In this document: piece by piece, positions 28,322 to 37,202 of the stretch | How positions within the stretch are numbered: the stretch's first letter is position 1 | Layout: every line of letters starts with the position of its first letter | Assembly: GCF_014639435.1 (NCBI RefSeq) | Contig: NZ_BMFZ01000006.1 | Span: 1-64,000 of the forward strand | DNA length: 64,000 nucleotides | Source of the DNA: Hafnia psychrotolerans | GTDB lineage: Bacteria > Pseudomonadota > Gammaproteobacteria > Enterobacterales > Enterobacteriaceae | Direction of reading: 5' to 3' | The notes under the pieces: model-generated | The model's input: the letters and a program-made list of their open reading frames with translations, nothing else | Databases searched by the model: none | What the model was told of the DNA's origin: nothing | Position numbers and translations under genes: made by a program

Positions 28322-29332
28322 GTGCCTGCTAAAATTTCATTGGTTAAACTCCGTCTGGACGCCTTTTCGCGTCTGGATTTACTGGGCAGCGTGACGCCGC
28401 TGGAAAAACTCAACCGTCTTTCCGATTATGTCGGCCGCCAGATTTACATAAAACGTGACGATGTCACGCCGTTGGCGATGGGAGGGAACAAATTGAGGAA
28501 GCTCGAGTTTCTGGCCGCTGCCGCGTTAGAAGAGGGCGCGGATACCTTGATCACCGCGGGGGCGATTCAATCTAATCATGTCCGCCAGACCGCCGCCGTC
28601 GCCGCCAAGCTGGGCATGAAGTGCGTTGCGTTGCTGGAAAACCCGATTGGCACCACGCAGGCAAATTACCTCACCAACGGCAACCGGTTGTTACTTGACC
28701 TGTTCAACGTAGAGGTGGTGATGTGTGAGGCACTGCATGACCCGATGGCTCAACTGACGGATGAAGCAGAAAAACTCGAAGCTCAGGGTTTCCGGCCCTA
28801 TATTGTGCCAGTCGGCGGCTCTAATGCTCTGGGGGCGCTGGGCTATGTGCAATGTGCGCTAGAAATTGCCGAGCAGAGCGCGTCCAATTTTGTCGATTTC
28901 AGCGCCGTTGTTGTGGCTTCCGGCAGTGCCGGCACTCATGCGGGGCTGGCTGTTGCGCTACATCATCTTATGCCTGCCACGCAGTTGATTGGCGTGACGG
29001 TGTCACGTACAGCGGAGCAGCAGCGGCCTAAAGTTGAGGCGATTGCGCGTGATGTGGCCAAAAGACTGCAGTTTGACGAGGCGTTGCCGCCTATTCATCT
29101 GTGGGATGAGTACTTTGGCCCACGCTACGGTGAACCGAGTGAAGAAGGGCTGGCGGCGATCAAATTACTGGCTGCGAAAGAAGCGATGTTGCTGGACCCG
29201 GTTTACACCGGCAAGGCGATGGCGGGTCTGCTGGACGGTATTGAGCGCGGGCGTTTTCCGGGAACCGGGCCTATTCTGTTTATTCATACCGGCGGCGCGC
29301 CAGCACTGTTTGCCTATCATCCCCAGATTTAA
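28322..29332 (+). CDS. dcyD: D-cysteine desulfhydrase
   Basis: The 336-residue PLP enzyme (ACC deaminase/D-cysteine desulfhydrase family) converts D-cysteine to pyruvate, ammonia and sulfide. The PLP lysine lies in [30 protein letters not shown] and [14 protein letters not shown] are family signatures, and the C-terminal [15 protein letters not shown] is nearly identical to E. coli DcyD. The GTG start at 28322 is 5 bases after AGGGGAA; longer open sequence upstream crosses the fliZ terminator and is not used. It precedes tcyJ as in E. coli. Confidence 0.94.
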   Translation: MPAKISLVKLRLDAFSRLDLLGSVTPLEKLNRLSDYVGRQIYIKRDDVTPLAMGGNKLRKLEFLAAAALEEGADTLITAGAIQSNHVRQTAAVAAKLGMKCVALLENPIGTTQANYLTNGNRLLLDLFNVEVVMCEALHDPMAQLTDEAEKLEAQGFRPYIVPVGGSNALGALGYVQCALEIAEQSASNFVDFSAVVVASGSAGTHAGLAVALHHLMPATQLIGVTVSRTAEQQRPKVEAIARDVAKRLQFDEALPPIHLWDEYFGPRYGEPSEEGLAAIKLLAAKEAMLLDPVYTGKAMAGLLDGIERGRFPGTGPILFIHTGGAPALFAYHPQI

Positions 29333-29583
29333 AACCCGTTTACAGGGACTCAATACGAGTCATCGCAGTGATTGGCGTAGCCTAACGGCTGGCTTATGCC
29401 GTCTTAGCCGCACTTATGCTTTTATGCGCTAAGATTAGAGGATTATATTACTGATAATATTCGTGGGCAGTGCTAACGTGCGGCTGGTGATGAAAATATG
29501 ATAATAATTAGACGTTTCGGTAAGTTAAATAGGTATTAACTGCGCCGTGGCTGATAACTAAAATTAAATCGAATGAGGTGAAT

Positions 29584-30387
29584 ATGGTTTTTTCTACATT
29601 ACGTCGTCGTTTACTTCTGGGTGCCGTAGCCGTGACGTTGACCAGCGGTATGGTCAGCAACAGCTTTGCCGCTGATGAAGGTCTGTTGGCGAAAGTCAAA
29701 GAGCGCGGAACGCTGATTGTGGGCCTCGAAGGGACTTATCCTCCGTTCAGTTTTCAGGGAACTGATGGCAAGCTTACCGGTTTTGAAGTGGAGTTTGCTG
29801 AGTCGCTGGCACAGCATATGGGTGTGAAAGCCAAGCTGCAACCAACCAAATGGGACGGCATGCTGGCGTCGTTGGAATCCAAGCGTATCGACGTGGCAAT
29901 AAACCAGGTGACCATTTCTCCTGAGCGCCAGAAGAAATATGATTTCTCTACGCCGTATACCGTTTCAGGTATTCAGGTGCTGACTAAGAAAGGCAACGAA
30001 GCCAAGTTTGCCACGCCTGATGATCTCAAAGGGAAAAAAGTCGGTGTGGGTCTGGGCAGCAACTACGAACAGTGGCTGCGTGCGAATGAGCCGGGCGTGG
30101 ATATCCGTACCTATGATGATGACCCGACAAAATACCAAGATCTGCGTGTAGGCCGTATCGACGCCATTCTGGTTGACCGTTTGGCCGCGTTGGATTTGGT
30201 GAAGAAAACCGGCGATACCCTCGCGGTGGCAGGCAAGCCGTTTGCCCGTCAAGAGGCTGGCGTAGCGTTGCGTAAAAACAACCCTGAGCTGCTGGCTGCT
30301 ATCAATAAAGCCATTGCCGAGATGCAAAAAGATGGCTCATTAGCGAAAATCTCAGATAAGTGGTTTGGGGCTGACGTCACCAAATAA
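29584..30387 (+). CDS. tcyJ: L-cystine ABC transporter, periplasmic binding protein
   Basis: The 267-residue solute-binding protein (also called FliY) has a signal peptide cleaved after about residue 29 (SNSFAADEG). The mature part reads GTLIVGLEGTYPPFSFQGTD and includes GFEVEFAESLAQHMG, of the amino-acid-binding SBP_bac_3 family. The start at 29584 was chosen because GAGG at 29575-29578 is 5 bases before it. It works with TcyL and TcyN downstream; regulation by CysB is expected from E. coli but not visible to me here. The 250 bases before it hold no gene. Confidence 0.95.
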   Translation: MVFSTLRRRLLLGAVAVTLTSGMVSNSFAADEGLLAKVKERGTLIVGLEGTYPPFSFQGTDGKLTGFEVEFAESLAQHMGVKAKLQPTKWDGMLASLESKRIDVAINQVTISPERQKKYDFSTPYTVSGIQVLTKKGNEAKFATPDDLKGKKVGVGLGSNYEQWLRANEPGVDIRTYDDDPTKYQDLRVGRIDAILVDRLAALDLVKKTGDTLAVAGKPFARQEAGVALRKNNPELLAAINKAIAEMQKDGSLAKISDKWFGADVTK

Positions 30388-30388
30388 T

Positions 30389-30500
30389 GCTCGTCATCAC
30401 TGAACTTGCCTCGACGGTAGCGACGTTGGCTCGCCAGACTCACTGATTTATGTCAGTGAGTCTGGGCTGATGCACTGGCTACCTTGATGCCCGTTCATTT
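30389..30500. repeat. Intergenic repeat copy D, tcyJ-tcyL, with hairpin
   Basis: It begins TGCTCGTCATCACTGAACTT and GACGTTGGCTCGCC, like copy B, and contains a perfect stem CAGACTCACTGA/TCAGTGAGTCTG with a short loop. Such a structure between the binding protein and permease genes could stabilise the tcyJ message or lower downstream expression; this is inference. Confidence 0.6.
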
Positions 30501-30552
30501 ATCCAGAGCATCGGCAATATCTTGACGATCCCAAAAAGTCGAAAGGTCCTAG

Positions 30553-31221
30553 ATGCAAGAAAGTATTCAACTGGTGCTGGATTCAGCACCCTTTCTATTA
30601 AAAGGTACGCTGTTTACCCTTCAACTCAGTTTGGGTGGGATGGTGTTCGGGCTGCTGTTGGGGTTCATGCTGGCGCTGATGCGCTTGTCAAAATTTTGGC
30701 CCATCTCATGGTTGTCGCGTTTTTACGTATCCGTTTTTCGCGGCACGCCGCTTATCGCGCAACTGTTTATGATCTATTACGGCCTGCCGCAGTTCGGCAT
30801 TGAGCTGGATCCTATTCCCTCCGCCATGATTGGTTTGTCGCTTAATACTGCCGCTTACACCTCGGAAACGCTGCGCGCCGCGATTTCCTCTATTGAGAAA
30901 GGCCAGTGGGAAGCCGCCGCCAGTATTGGTATGAGTCGCTGGCAAGCCATGCGCCGCGTGATTTTACCGCAGGCAGCCCGTACTGCGCTGCCGCCGCTGG
31001 GAAACAGTTTTATTGGTCTGGTGAAAGATACCTCGCTTGCCGCCACTATTCAGGTGCCGGAGCTGTTCCGTCAGGCGCAACTGGTGACCTCGCGCACGCT
31101 TGAAGTGTTCACCATGTACCTGGCTGCTTCGCTGATTTATTGGGTATTAGCCACTGTTTTGTCCTTCCTGCAAAATCGTCTGGAAGACCGCGTTAACCGT
31201 CATGATCAGGAGCCTTCATGA
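30553..31221 (+). CDS. tcyL: L-cystine ABC transporter, permease
   Basis: The 222-residue inner-membrane permease of the His/Glu/Gln type has about five transmembrane helices and the EAA loop EAAASIGMSRWQAMRRVILP (about residues 118-137), which contacts the ATPase. The early VFRGTPLIAQLFMIYYGLP is typical of amino-acid permeases of this family. It overlaps tcyN by 4 bases and lies 165 bases after tcyJ, the gap holding repeat D. The family and cystine role follow from neighbours and similarity to E. coli TcyL (YecS). Confidence 0.94.
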   Translation: MQESIQLVLDSAPFLLKGTLFTLQLSLGGMVFGLLLGFMLALMRLSKFWPISWLSRFYVSVFRGTPLIAQLFMIYYGLPQFGIELDPIPSAMIGLSLNTAAYTSETLRAAISSIEKGQWEAAASIGMSRWQAMRRVILPQAARTALPPLGNSFIGLVKDTSLAATIQVPELFRQAQLVTSRTLEVFTMYLAASLIYWVLATVLSFLQNRLEDRVNRHDQEPS

Positions 31222-31970
31222 GTACCATTGACGTTAAGCAACTGACCAAGAAATTCAATGGTCAGACGGTGCTGCACGCTATTGATTTACAAGTGAACTC
31301 TGGCGAAGTTGTGGCGATTATCGGGCCGAGCGGATCTGGCAAAACCACGCTGTTGCGTAGCATTAATCTGCTCGAAGAGCCGGATTCAGGCACTGTGACC
31401 GTTGGCAATATTCAAATTGATGGTAATCGCCCCATCAGTAAACAGAAAGAAAACGTCCGCCAGTTACGTCAGCAGGTCGGTTTTGTGTTCCAGAACTTCA
31501 ACCTATTCCCGCACCGTTCTGTGATGGAAAATATCATTGAAGGCCCGGTGATTGTGAAGGGTGAACCGCGGGCCAAAGCCATTGCCTACGCCCGTGAATT
31601 GCTAGTCAAAGTCGGTTTGAGTGGTAAAGAAGATGCCTACCCACGACGTTTGTCTGGGGGGCAGCAGCAGCGGGTGGCCATTGCCCGCGCGTTGGCGATG
31701 AACCCTGAAGTGATTTTATTCGATGAGCCCACGTCGGCGCTGGACCCCGAGTTGGTTGGCGAGGTGCTCAACACCATCCGCGCCTTAGCGTTGGAACACC
31801 GAACCATGGTGATCGTCACCCACGAAATGAGCTTTGCGCGCGATGTTGCCGACCGGGCAATTTTTATGGATGCAGGACGGATTGTTGAGCAAGGTCCTGC
31901 TAAAGCGCTCTTTTCCAATCCTCAGCAGGCGCGGACAAAACAGTTTCTCGAGAAGTTTCTCGCACACTGA
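31218..31970 (+). CDS. tcyN: L-cystine ABC transporter, ATPase
   Basis: The 250-residue ATPase energises cystine import. Walker A GPSGSGKT is at residues 36-43, the Q-loop in GFVFQNFNLFPHRSV, the signature LSGGQQQR follows, and Walker B ILFDEP precedes the D-loop SALD. The length matches E. coli TcyN (YecC, 250). The start overlaps tcyL (ATGA). Its 3' end is followed after 24 bases by the tandem hexamer array, with no conventional terminator visible between them. Confidence 0.95.
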   Translation: MSTIDVKQLTKKFNGQTVLHAIDLQVNSGEVVAIIGPSGSGKTTLLRSINLLEEPDSGTVTVGNIQIDGNRPISKQKENVRQLRQQVGFVFQNFNLFPHRSVMENIIEGPVIVKGEPRAKAIAYARELLVKVGLSGKEDAYPRRLSGGQQQRVAIARALAMNPEVILFDEPTSALDPELVGEVLNTIRALALEHRTMVIVTHEMSFARDVADRAIFMDAGRIVEQGPAKALFSNPQQARTKQFLEKFLAH

Positions 31971-31994
31971 TGGCGAGCTGCAGACGCTTTTGAA

Positions 31995-32084
31995 TTCAAA
32001 TTCAAATTCAAATTCAAATTCAAATTCAAATTCAACTTCAAATTGAATTTGAAATTCAACTTCAACTTCAACTTCAAATTCAAG
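31995..32084. repeat. Hexanucleotide tandem array (TTCAAA-type), 15 units in register
   Basis: Fifteen consecutive 6-base units run without any indel: six TTCAAA, then TTCAAC, TTCAAA, TTGAAT, TTGAAA, three TTCAAC, TTCAAA and TTCAAG. Variation is only by substitution and mostly in the last base. On the minus strand one frame reads as alternating hydrophobic (Phe/Val/Leu) and Glu residues. It abuts the left arm of the large inverted repeat. Confidence 0.95.
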
Positions 32085-32665
32085 GTCGTGGGCGTCGGCC
32101 CACACCGACCAGAGACCCGCAGTCGCGCGGGCCTCTGGACTCCGCGCTCTTTCATGGGGCACTGGCAGCTACGCGGGTCAAAATGGCCGTGTTTCAGGAA
32201 CTCCAGCGATAGCCGTAAAATGTCAGCCCTGACGGGCTTCCCGGCTGCGGGTTCGAGCCAACGGTAAAAATGTTGTCTCTCCACCAACTTGCCGGTGACA
32301 TTTTGAATACGGCCTCAGCTTCTTTAAAACCAAAACCAAAACCAAAACCAAAACCAAAACCAAACCCGCTTTGTTTTTCTTAAATTACGCCGCCATTCAA
32401 AACCTGAACCAGAACCGTTCTGTCTTTTAAAAAAGTCCGGGCCGCATTCAAAAATGGCGCTGAGCAAGTGGTTCGAGACCATAGGCTCGAAACCCGCAGC
32501 GAAGGCACCGCTTAAGCGGCGACATTTTGCGGCTATAACAACGGTGACTGAAACACGGCCATGGTGACCCGCGTAGCGGCGGTGTTGCAGCAGCAAAAAA
32601 ACGCAGGATTGTTAAGGGCAGCGTTTACTGCCCTTAACCCGGTGTGGGCCGGCGCCCACGACCTT
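32082..32665. repeat. 584-bp interrupted inverted-repeat element, tcyN-putA
   Basis: Five nested pairs of blocks are complementary in order: 32082-32107 with 32640-32665 (25 of 26), 32168-32197 with 32548-32577 (28 of 30), 32208-32224 with 32521-32537 (15 of 17), 32243-32259 with 32484-32500 (one-base bulge) and 32299-32313 with 32441-32456 (near match). The centre, about 32314-32440, holds the second hexamer array. The whole can fold as a long rod on either strand. The outermost arms are themselves small hairpins (GTGGGC, tetraloop, GCCCAC). The arms encode similar peptides in opposite directions. I do not recognise an integrase, transposase or RNA family in it. Confidence 0.85.
32326..32367. 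repeat. Second hexanucleotide array (AAAACC), six perfect units
   Basis: Six perfect AAAACC units (32326-32361) are followed by the variant AAACCC. The array lies at the centre of the large inverted repeat. On the minus strand one frame reads as Trp-Phe repeats. The unit differs from that of the flanking TTCAAA array, so the two arose separately. Confidence 0.93.
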
Positions 32666-32679
32666 GACGTTAAGGCCAG

Positions 32680-32723
32680 TTTGGGCTGTAAGCCAAGGGC
32701 TTAGCAGGTTTGGGCTGCAAGCC
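32680..32723. repeat. 15-bp direct repeat at the putA side of the element
   Basis: TTTGGGCTGTAAGCC (32680-32694) recurs as TTTGGGCTGCAAGCC (32709-32723), 29 bases apart, 18 bases before the putA stop. The second copy and GGGCTTAGCAG before it can pair (GGGCTT/AAGCCC) and may serve as the putA terminator, though no T-run follows on the minus strand. Confidence 0.5.
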
Positions 32724-32740
32724 CGGAGATGCCCAGACCA

Positions 32741-35700
32741 TCATCCGATGGTCATCAAACTCGCATTACCTCCGGCCGCCGCAGTATTCACACTCAGGGA
32801 GCGCTCATGCAACAGGCGTTCAAGCAGAATATTGTCTTCACCGCGCGCAAAACCCTGCACAGAGACAATTGGCCCGCCCCGTCTGGCAATGACCTGACAT
32901 AGCTCACGCAGTTGATCGGCGTCACCGTGGTAAATCACCGCGTCGAAGACCAGGGCATCGGTTTGCCAATCTTTGGCGAAATCAATACGCGCTTGTACCG
33001 TTTTCGGCAGCAGGTTGAACACGTCACGTTGCAATGGCGCATCCGGCCACAACACACGGCAACCGCATGCAGTAACGGCGGCAAGTTGAATCAGTGCATC
33101 ATCCTGATTATCCGCCAGCGCCAACACGCGCTCACGAGGTAACAGCGCATAAGTATTACGCTCACCCGTTGGACCTGGAAGGATACGAACACTACCGCCC
33201 TGGGCTGCTAGCCTAAAGCGTTCGCAGATCGTGACTAACGGCTCGCGGTTTTTCTGATCCGTTGCCCATTGTTGCAACGCGTGATGCGGGAGCAGCAGGG
33301 CCTCTCGCAGTGAGGTATCCAGCGGCAGTTCCTGAGTGCTCAATGCCTGAGACACTGCTTCCAGCGGACGGTTGCACAGCAGACGATACAGATACAGCGG
33401 TCCGCCTGCTTTCGGGCCAGTCCCTGACAGACCTTCACCGCCAAACGGCTGGACACCCACCACGGCACCGACCATGTTCCGGTTGACGTACATGTTGCCA
33501 ACCTTCGCTTTTGACGTCACGCGGTTAATGGTTTCGTCAATTCGGGTGTGAATACCTAATGTCAGGCCATAACCGGCGGCATTTATTTGCTCAACCAACG
33601 CGTCGAGATCCTGACGTGCATAGCGCACGACGTGCAGCACCGGACCAAAAATCTCTTTTTTCAGTTCATCGAAGCTGTCCAGCTCGATCAGTGTTGGCTT
33701 GACGAATGTCCCGCGAGCCCACTCCTGCTGGTCCTGTGGTTTGTGCTGCGCGGCCTGATATACCGTACGGCCTTTGGCACGCATCGCGTCGATATGTTGC
33801 TCAATCCCTTTTTGCGCTTGGCTATCAATCACCGGGCCGATGTCCGTCGAGAGGCGTTCCGGGTTACCCATCCGGCATTCCGCCATGGCACCGCGCAGCA
33901 TTTGCAAGGTGTGCTCAGCGACATCTTCCTGAATACACAGAATACGCAATGCGGAGCAGCGCTGACCGGCACTGTCGAAGGCCGAGGCCACGATGTCAGT
34001 CACCACCTGTTCAGTCAGCGCCGAAGAGTCGACAATCATGGCGTTTAACCCACCGGTTTCAGCAATCAGCGGAACAGGGCGGCCTTGTGGATCCAGTCGT
34101 CCGGCAATGCTGCGCTGTAAAATACCCGCCACGTCGGTGGAACCGGTAAACAGCACGCCACGCACGCGTTCATCATTAACCAGTTGCGCGCCCACGGTTT
34201 CGCCCTGACCCGGAAGCAGTTGTAACACGCCAGCGGGAACGCCCGCTTCATGCAGAATGCGTACGGCCTGGGCGGCAATCAGCGACGTTTGTTCCGCGGG
34301 TTTAGCCAGCACGCTGTTACCTGCCGCCAGTGCGGCGGCGATCTGACCGCTGAAAATCGCCAGCGGGAAGTTCCATGGACTGATACAGACAACGGTGCCT
34401 AACGGGCGGTGAGTGTTATTGTCAAACAACTCGCGGACCTGCCCGGCGTAGTAATGCAGGAAATCCACCGCTTCGCGTACTTCAGCGATGGCGTTATTAA
34501 AGGTCTTGCCGGCTTCGCGCACCAGAACACCAAGCAGGCTTTGCAGTTCGCCTTCCATCAATTCAGCCGCACGTTGCAAGATGGCAGCGCGCTCTTCGGG
34601 AGGGGTCGCAAACCAGATCGGACCCGCCGCCGCCGCGGCATTGAGTGCGCGGCTTACCTCAGTCTCGGTCGCCTCCCTTACGTAACCGACGATATCTTTC
34701 GGTTCCGCCGGATTGGTCACCGCCACAAATTCTCCCTCATCCAGTTCGGCATCAATCATCGGCTGGGCTTTGAGCTGTTGCGCTGCGCCACTGAGCAGGG
34801 CGCTGGACAATGAGGCCAACCGATGTTCGTTAGACATATCCAGCCCGGAAGAGTTGACGCGGGTATGGCGATGTATGCCATTCGTTGAAGTGTCACCATA
34901 TAAGTGACGGGGTAACGCAATGCGCGGGTGAGGCAGGCCAATCTGTCCCTCACTGACGCTCAGGGCTTCAACCGCTTTCACCGGATCAGCGACCAGTTCG
35001 TCAAGCGGCAATGTGGCATCTGCGATACGGTTGACAAATGACGTGTTGGCGCCGTTTTCCAGCAAGCGGCGGACCAAATAGGCGAGTAAGGTTTCATGAG
35101 TACCCACCGGGGCATAAATTCGGCAAGGACGGTTTAGTTTGCCTGCGGAAATTTTACCGACCACCTGTTCGTACAACGGTTCGCCCATGCCATGCAGACA
35201 CTGGAATTCGTACTGTCCGGGATAATAGTTATTGCCTGCCAACTGGTAAATCGCGGCCAGCGTATGGGCATTATGGGTCGCGAACTGCGGGTAAATCAGG
35301 TTCGGCACTGCCAGCAATTTACGCGCGCAGGCCAGATAAGAGACGTCGGTGTACACTTTGCGGGTATAGACCGGATAATCTTCCAGACCCTCAACCTGCG
35401 CACGTTTGACTTCGCTGTCCCAATACGCGCCTTTCACCAGACGGATCATTAGACGTCGGCGGCTGCGTTGGGCCAGATTGGTCAGGTAATCGATGACCAT
35501 TGGGCAGCGTTTCTGATACGCCTGAATCACGAAGCCGATGCCGTTCCAGCCTGTCAGTTCGGGCTCAAAACAGAGCTTTTCCAGCAGGTCGAGGGAGATC
35601 TCCAGACGATCCGCTTCTTCGGCGTCAATGTTAATGCCGATGTCGTAGCTGCGTGCCAGCAAGGTCAGCGACAGCAGACGCGGATAAAGTTCTTCCATCA

Positions 35701-36736
35701 CGCGCTCGTACTGCGCACGGCTGTAACGCGGATGCAGGGCGGAAAGCTTGATGGAAATCCCCGGCCCTTCATAAATGCCGCGCCCGTTGGACGCTTTACC
35801 GATGGCGTTAATCGCCTGCTGATAAGACTGCAAATATGCCTGTGCGTCTTTTTCAGTCAGCGCCGCTTCGCCCAGCATATCGTAGGAGTAACGGAAGCCT
35901 TTTTCTTCGTGTTTACGGGCGTTGGCCAGCGCTTCGGCAATGGTTTCGCCGGTGACAAACTGCTCGCCCATTAGGCGCATTGCCATGTCTACGCCTTTGC
36001 GGATCAGCGGCTCGCCGCCTTTACCGATAATACGGTTGAGGGATCGCGACAAGTTGGCTTCATTGTGGGTCGCCACCAGTTTACCGGTAAACAATAATCC
36101 CCAGGTTGCTGCGTTCACAAACAGCGATGGACTGCGCCCAAGGTGTGAATGCCAATTGCCGGTGCTGATTTTGTCACGGATCAGCGCATCACGGGTTGGC
36201 TTATCGGGTATACGTAGCAAGGCCTCGGCTAAACACATCAGGGCCACGCCTTCATGAGAGGAGAGGGAGAACTCCTGCAACAGACTCTGTACCATACCGG
36301 CCCGTCCGTTAGCACTTTTTTGATTGCGCAATTTGCTGGCCAGGTCGTACGCCAGCTTGTGCGCGGCTTGGTCCATGGGGGCGGGTAAACGGGCCTGCTC
36401 CAATAACATGGAGACCGCTTCAGCCTCCGGGCGACGATATGCAGAAGTGATGGCTGAGCGACTGACCGATTGTGGCAGGATTTGCTCGGCGAAGTCGAGG
36501 AAGGGCTGATGTGCCTCGACCAAGGTCAGCGCGGGTTGATCATCATTTTCGGCCATGCTACCGGCATTCAGCGCCGGGATCTCCGGCAAGGTATCGCCGT
36601 TTTCCAGTCTCTCAAGATAAGAATAAATCGCCTGTTTGATCAACCAATGTGGTGTGCGATCAATACGTTGTGCTGCTACTTTCAGCCGGTCGCGGGTGCC
36701 CTCATCCAACTTAACGCCCATCGTCGTCATGCCCAT
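32741..36736 (-). CDS. putA: Trifunctional PutA: proline dehydrogenase, P5C dehydrogenase and transcriptional repressor
   Basis: The 1331-residue protein matches E. coli PutA (1320). Residues 1-47 form a ribbon-helix-helix DNA-binding domain (MGVKLDEGTRDRLKVAAQRI). The FAD-dependent proline dehydrogenase barrel occupies about residues 260-570. The NAD-dependent glutamate-semialdehyde dehydrogenase covers about residues 640-1110, with catalytic Cys in GQRCSALR and Glu in AETGGLNAMIVD. It oxidises proline to glutamate at the membrane and, when proline is absent, represses putA and putP. It is divergent from putP across a 466-base control region. Confidence 0.97.
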   Translation of the reverse strand: MGMTTMGVKLDEGTRDRLKVAAQRIDRTPHWLIKQAIYSYLERLENGDTLPEIPALNAGSMAENDDQPALTLVEAHQPFLDFAEQILPQSVSRSAITSAYRRPEAEAVSMLLEQARLPAPMDQAAHKLAYDLASKLRNQKSANGRAGMVQSLLQEFSLSSHEGVALMCLAEALLRIPDKPTRDALIRDKISTGNWHSHLGRSPSLFVNAATWGLLFTGKLVATHNEANLSRSLNRIIGKGGEPLIRKGVDMAMRLMGEQFVTGETIAEALANARKHEEKGFRYSYDMLGEAALTEKDAQAYLQSYQQAINAIGKASNGRGIYEGPGISIKLSALHPRYSRAQYERVMEELYPRLLSLTLLARSYDIGINIDAEEADRLEISLDLLEKLCFEPELTGWNGIGFVIQAYQKRCPMVIDYLTNLAQRSRRRLMIRLVKGAYWDSEVKRAQVEGLEDYPVYTRKVYTDVSYLACARKLLAVPNLIYPQFATHNAHTLAAIYQLAGNNYYPGQYEFQCLHGMGEPLYEQVVGKISAGKLNRPCRIYAPVGTHETLLAYLVRRLLENGANTSFVNRIADATLPLDELVADPVKAVEALSVSEGQIGLPHPRIALPRHLYGDTSTNGIHRHTRVNSSGLDMSNEHRLASLSSALLSGAAQQLKAQPMIDAELDEGEFVAVTNPAEPKDIVGYVREATETEVSRALNAAAAAGPIWFATPPEERAAILQRAAELMEGELQSLLGVLVREAGKTFNNAIAEVREAVDFLHYYAGQVRELFDNNTHRPLGTVVCISPWNFPLAIFSGQIAAALAAGNSVLAKPAEQTSLIAAQAVRILHEAGVPAGVLQLLPGQGETVGAQLVNDERVRGVLFTGSTDVAGILQRSIAGRLDPQGRPVPLIAETGGLNAMIVDSSALTEQVVTDIVASAFDSAGQRCSALRILCIQEDVAEHTLQMLRGAMAECRMGNPERLSTDIGPVIDSQAQKGIEQHIDAMRAKGRTVYQAAQHKPQDQQEWARGTFVKPTLIELDSFDELKKEIFGPVLHVVRYARQDLDALVEQINAAGYGLTLGIHTRIDETINRVTSKAKVGNMYVNRNMVGAVVGVQPFGGEGLSGTGPKAGGPLYLYRLLCNRPLEAVSQALSTQELPLDTSLREALLLPHHALQQWATDQKNREPLVTICERFRLAAQGGSVRILPGPTGERNTYALLPRERVLALADNQDDALIQLAAVTACGCRVLWPDAPLQRDVFNLLPKTVQARIDFAKDWQTDALVFDAVIYHGDADQLRELCQVIARRGGPIVSVQGFARGEDNILLERLLHERSLSVNTAAAGGNASLMTIG

Positions 36737-36849
36737 CTAGCCACTCCGTAATTAAGGCCCGTGATCCCTGAAGCCGCAGCGTCAATGGCACGAGCAAAGC
36801 CATTATGAATATCTGTCATGAAATCACTCTCTGCAGCAATATCTTCTAA

Positions 36850-37001
36850 GTTGCAACTTTGTGCAACCGTGTTAAATATAAGATGCGTGGCAATGCGAAA
36901 GTTTCAGCAATTATTAACATTTTTGGCTTCATGACCATGGATGTTAGCCCATGTATGTAAGAAATGTGGTAGGTGCAACTCTGTGTAATGTAAGGTGCAA
37001 C
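36850..37001. promoter_or_regulatory. Candidate PutA operators in the putA-putP control region
   Basis: GTTGCA, the core of the E. coli PutA operator, occurs at 36850-36855, and its complement TGCAAC occurs at 36862-36867, 36974-36979 and 36996-37001. The first two form a palindrome and the last two lie 22 bases apart. Four sites within the 466-base divergent region (36737-37202) fit autogenous control of putA and putP. No gene was seen in this region. Confidence 0.7.
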
Positions 37002-37202
37002 CTTAGAGGGTGCTAACTGTGACTTGGGATGGGTTTCTTGTAACCGGTTTGTTAAAACTATTGAAATTAGACTTTATGTCGCAGAGTATCCGGCCTCATT
37101 GGCTTTTTAGCTGGCGCTCAAGCCTGTGCACACACATCATAATTAACCGGCTTTTTCTTGTTTCATAGAGAATAAGTACAGGACAACAAGTGGAGAACTT
37201 GC

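Noticed and set aside
31785-32162. 125-residue minus-strand ORF covering the TTCAAA array
   Set aside because: It runs antisense into tcyN and its open length is due to a six-base repeat that carries no stops; not called as a gene, though its peptide pattern is reported as a finding.
31995-32367. CRISPR array
   Set aside because: The repeats are contiguous six-base units without spacers; there are no cas genes.
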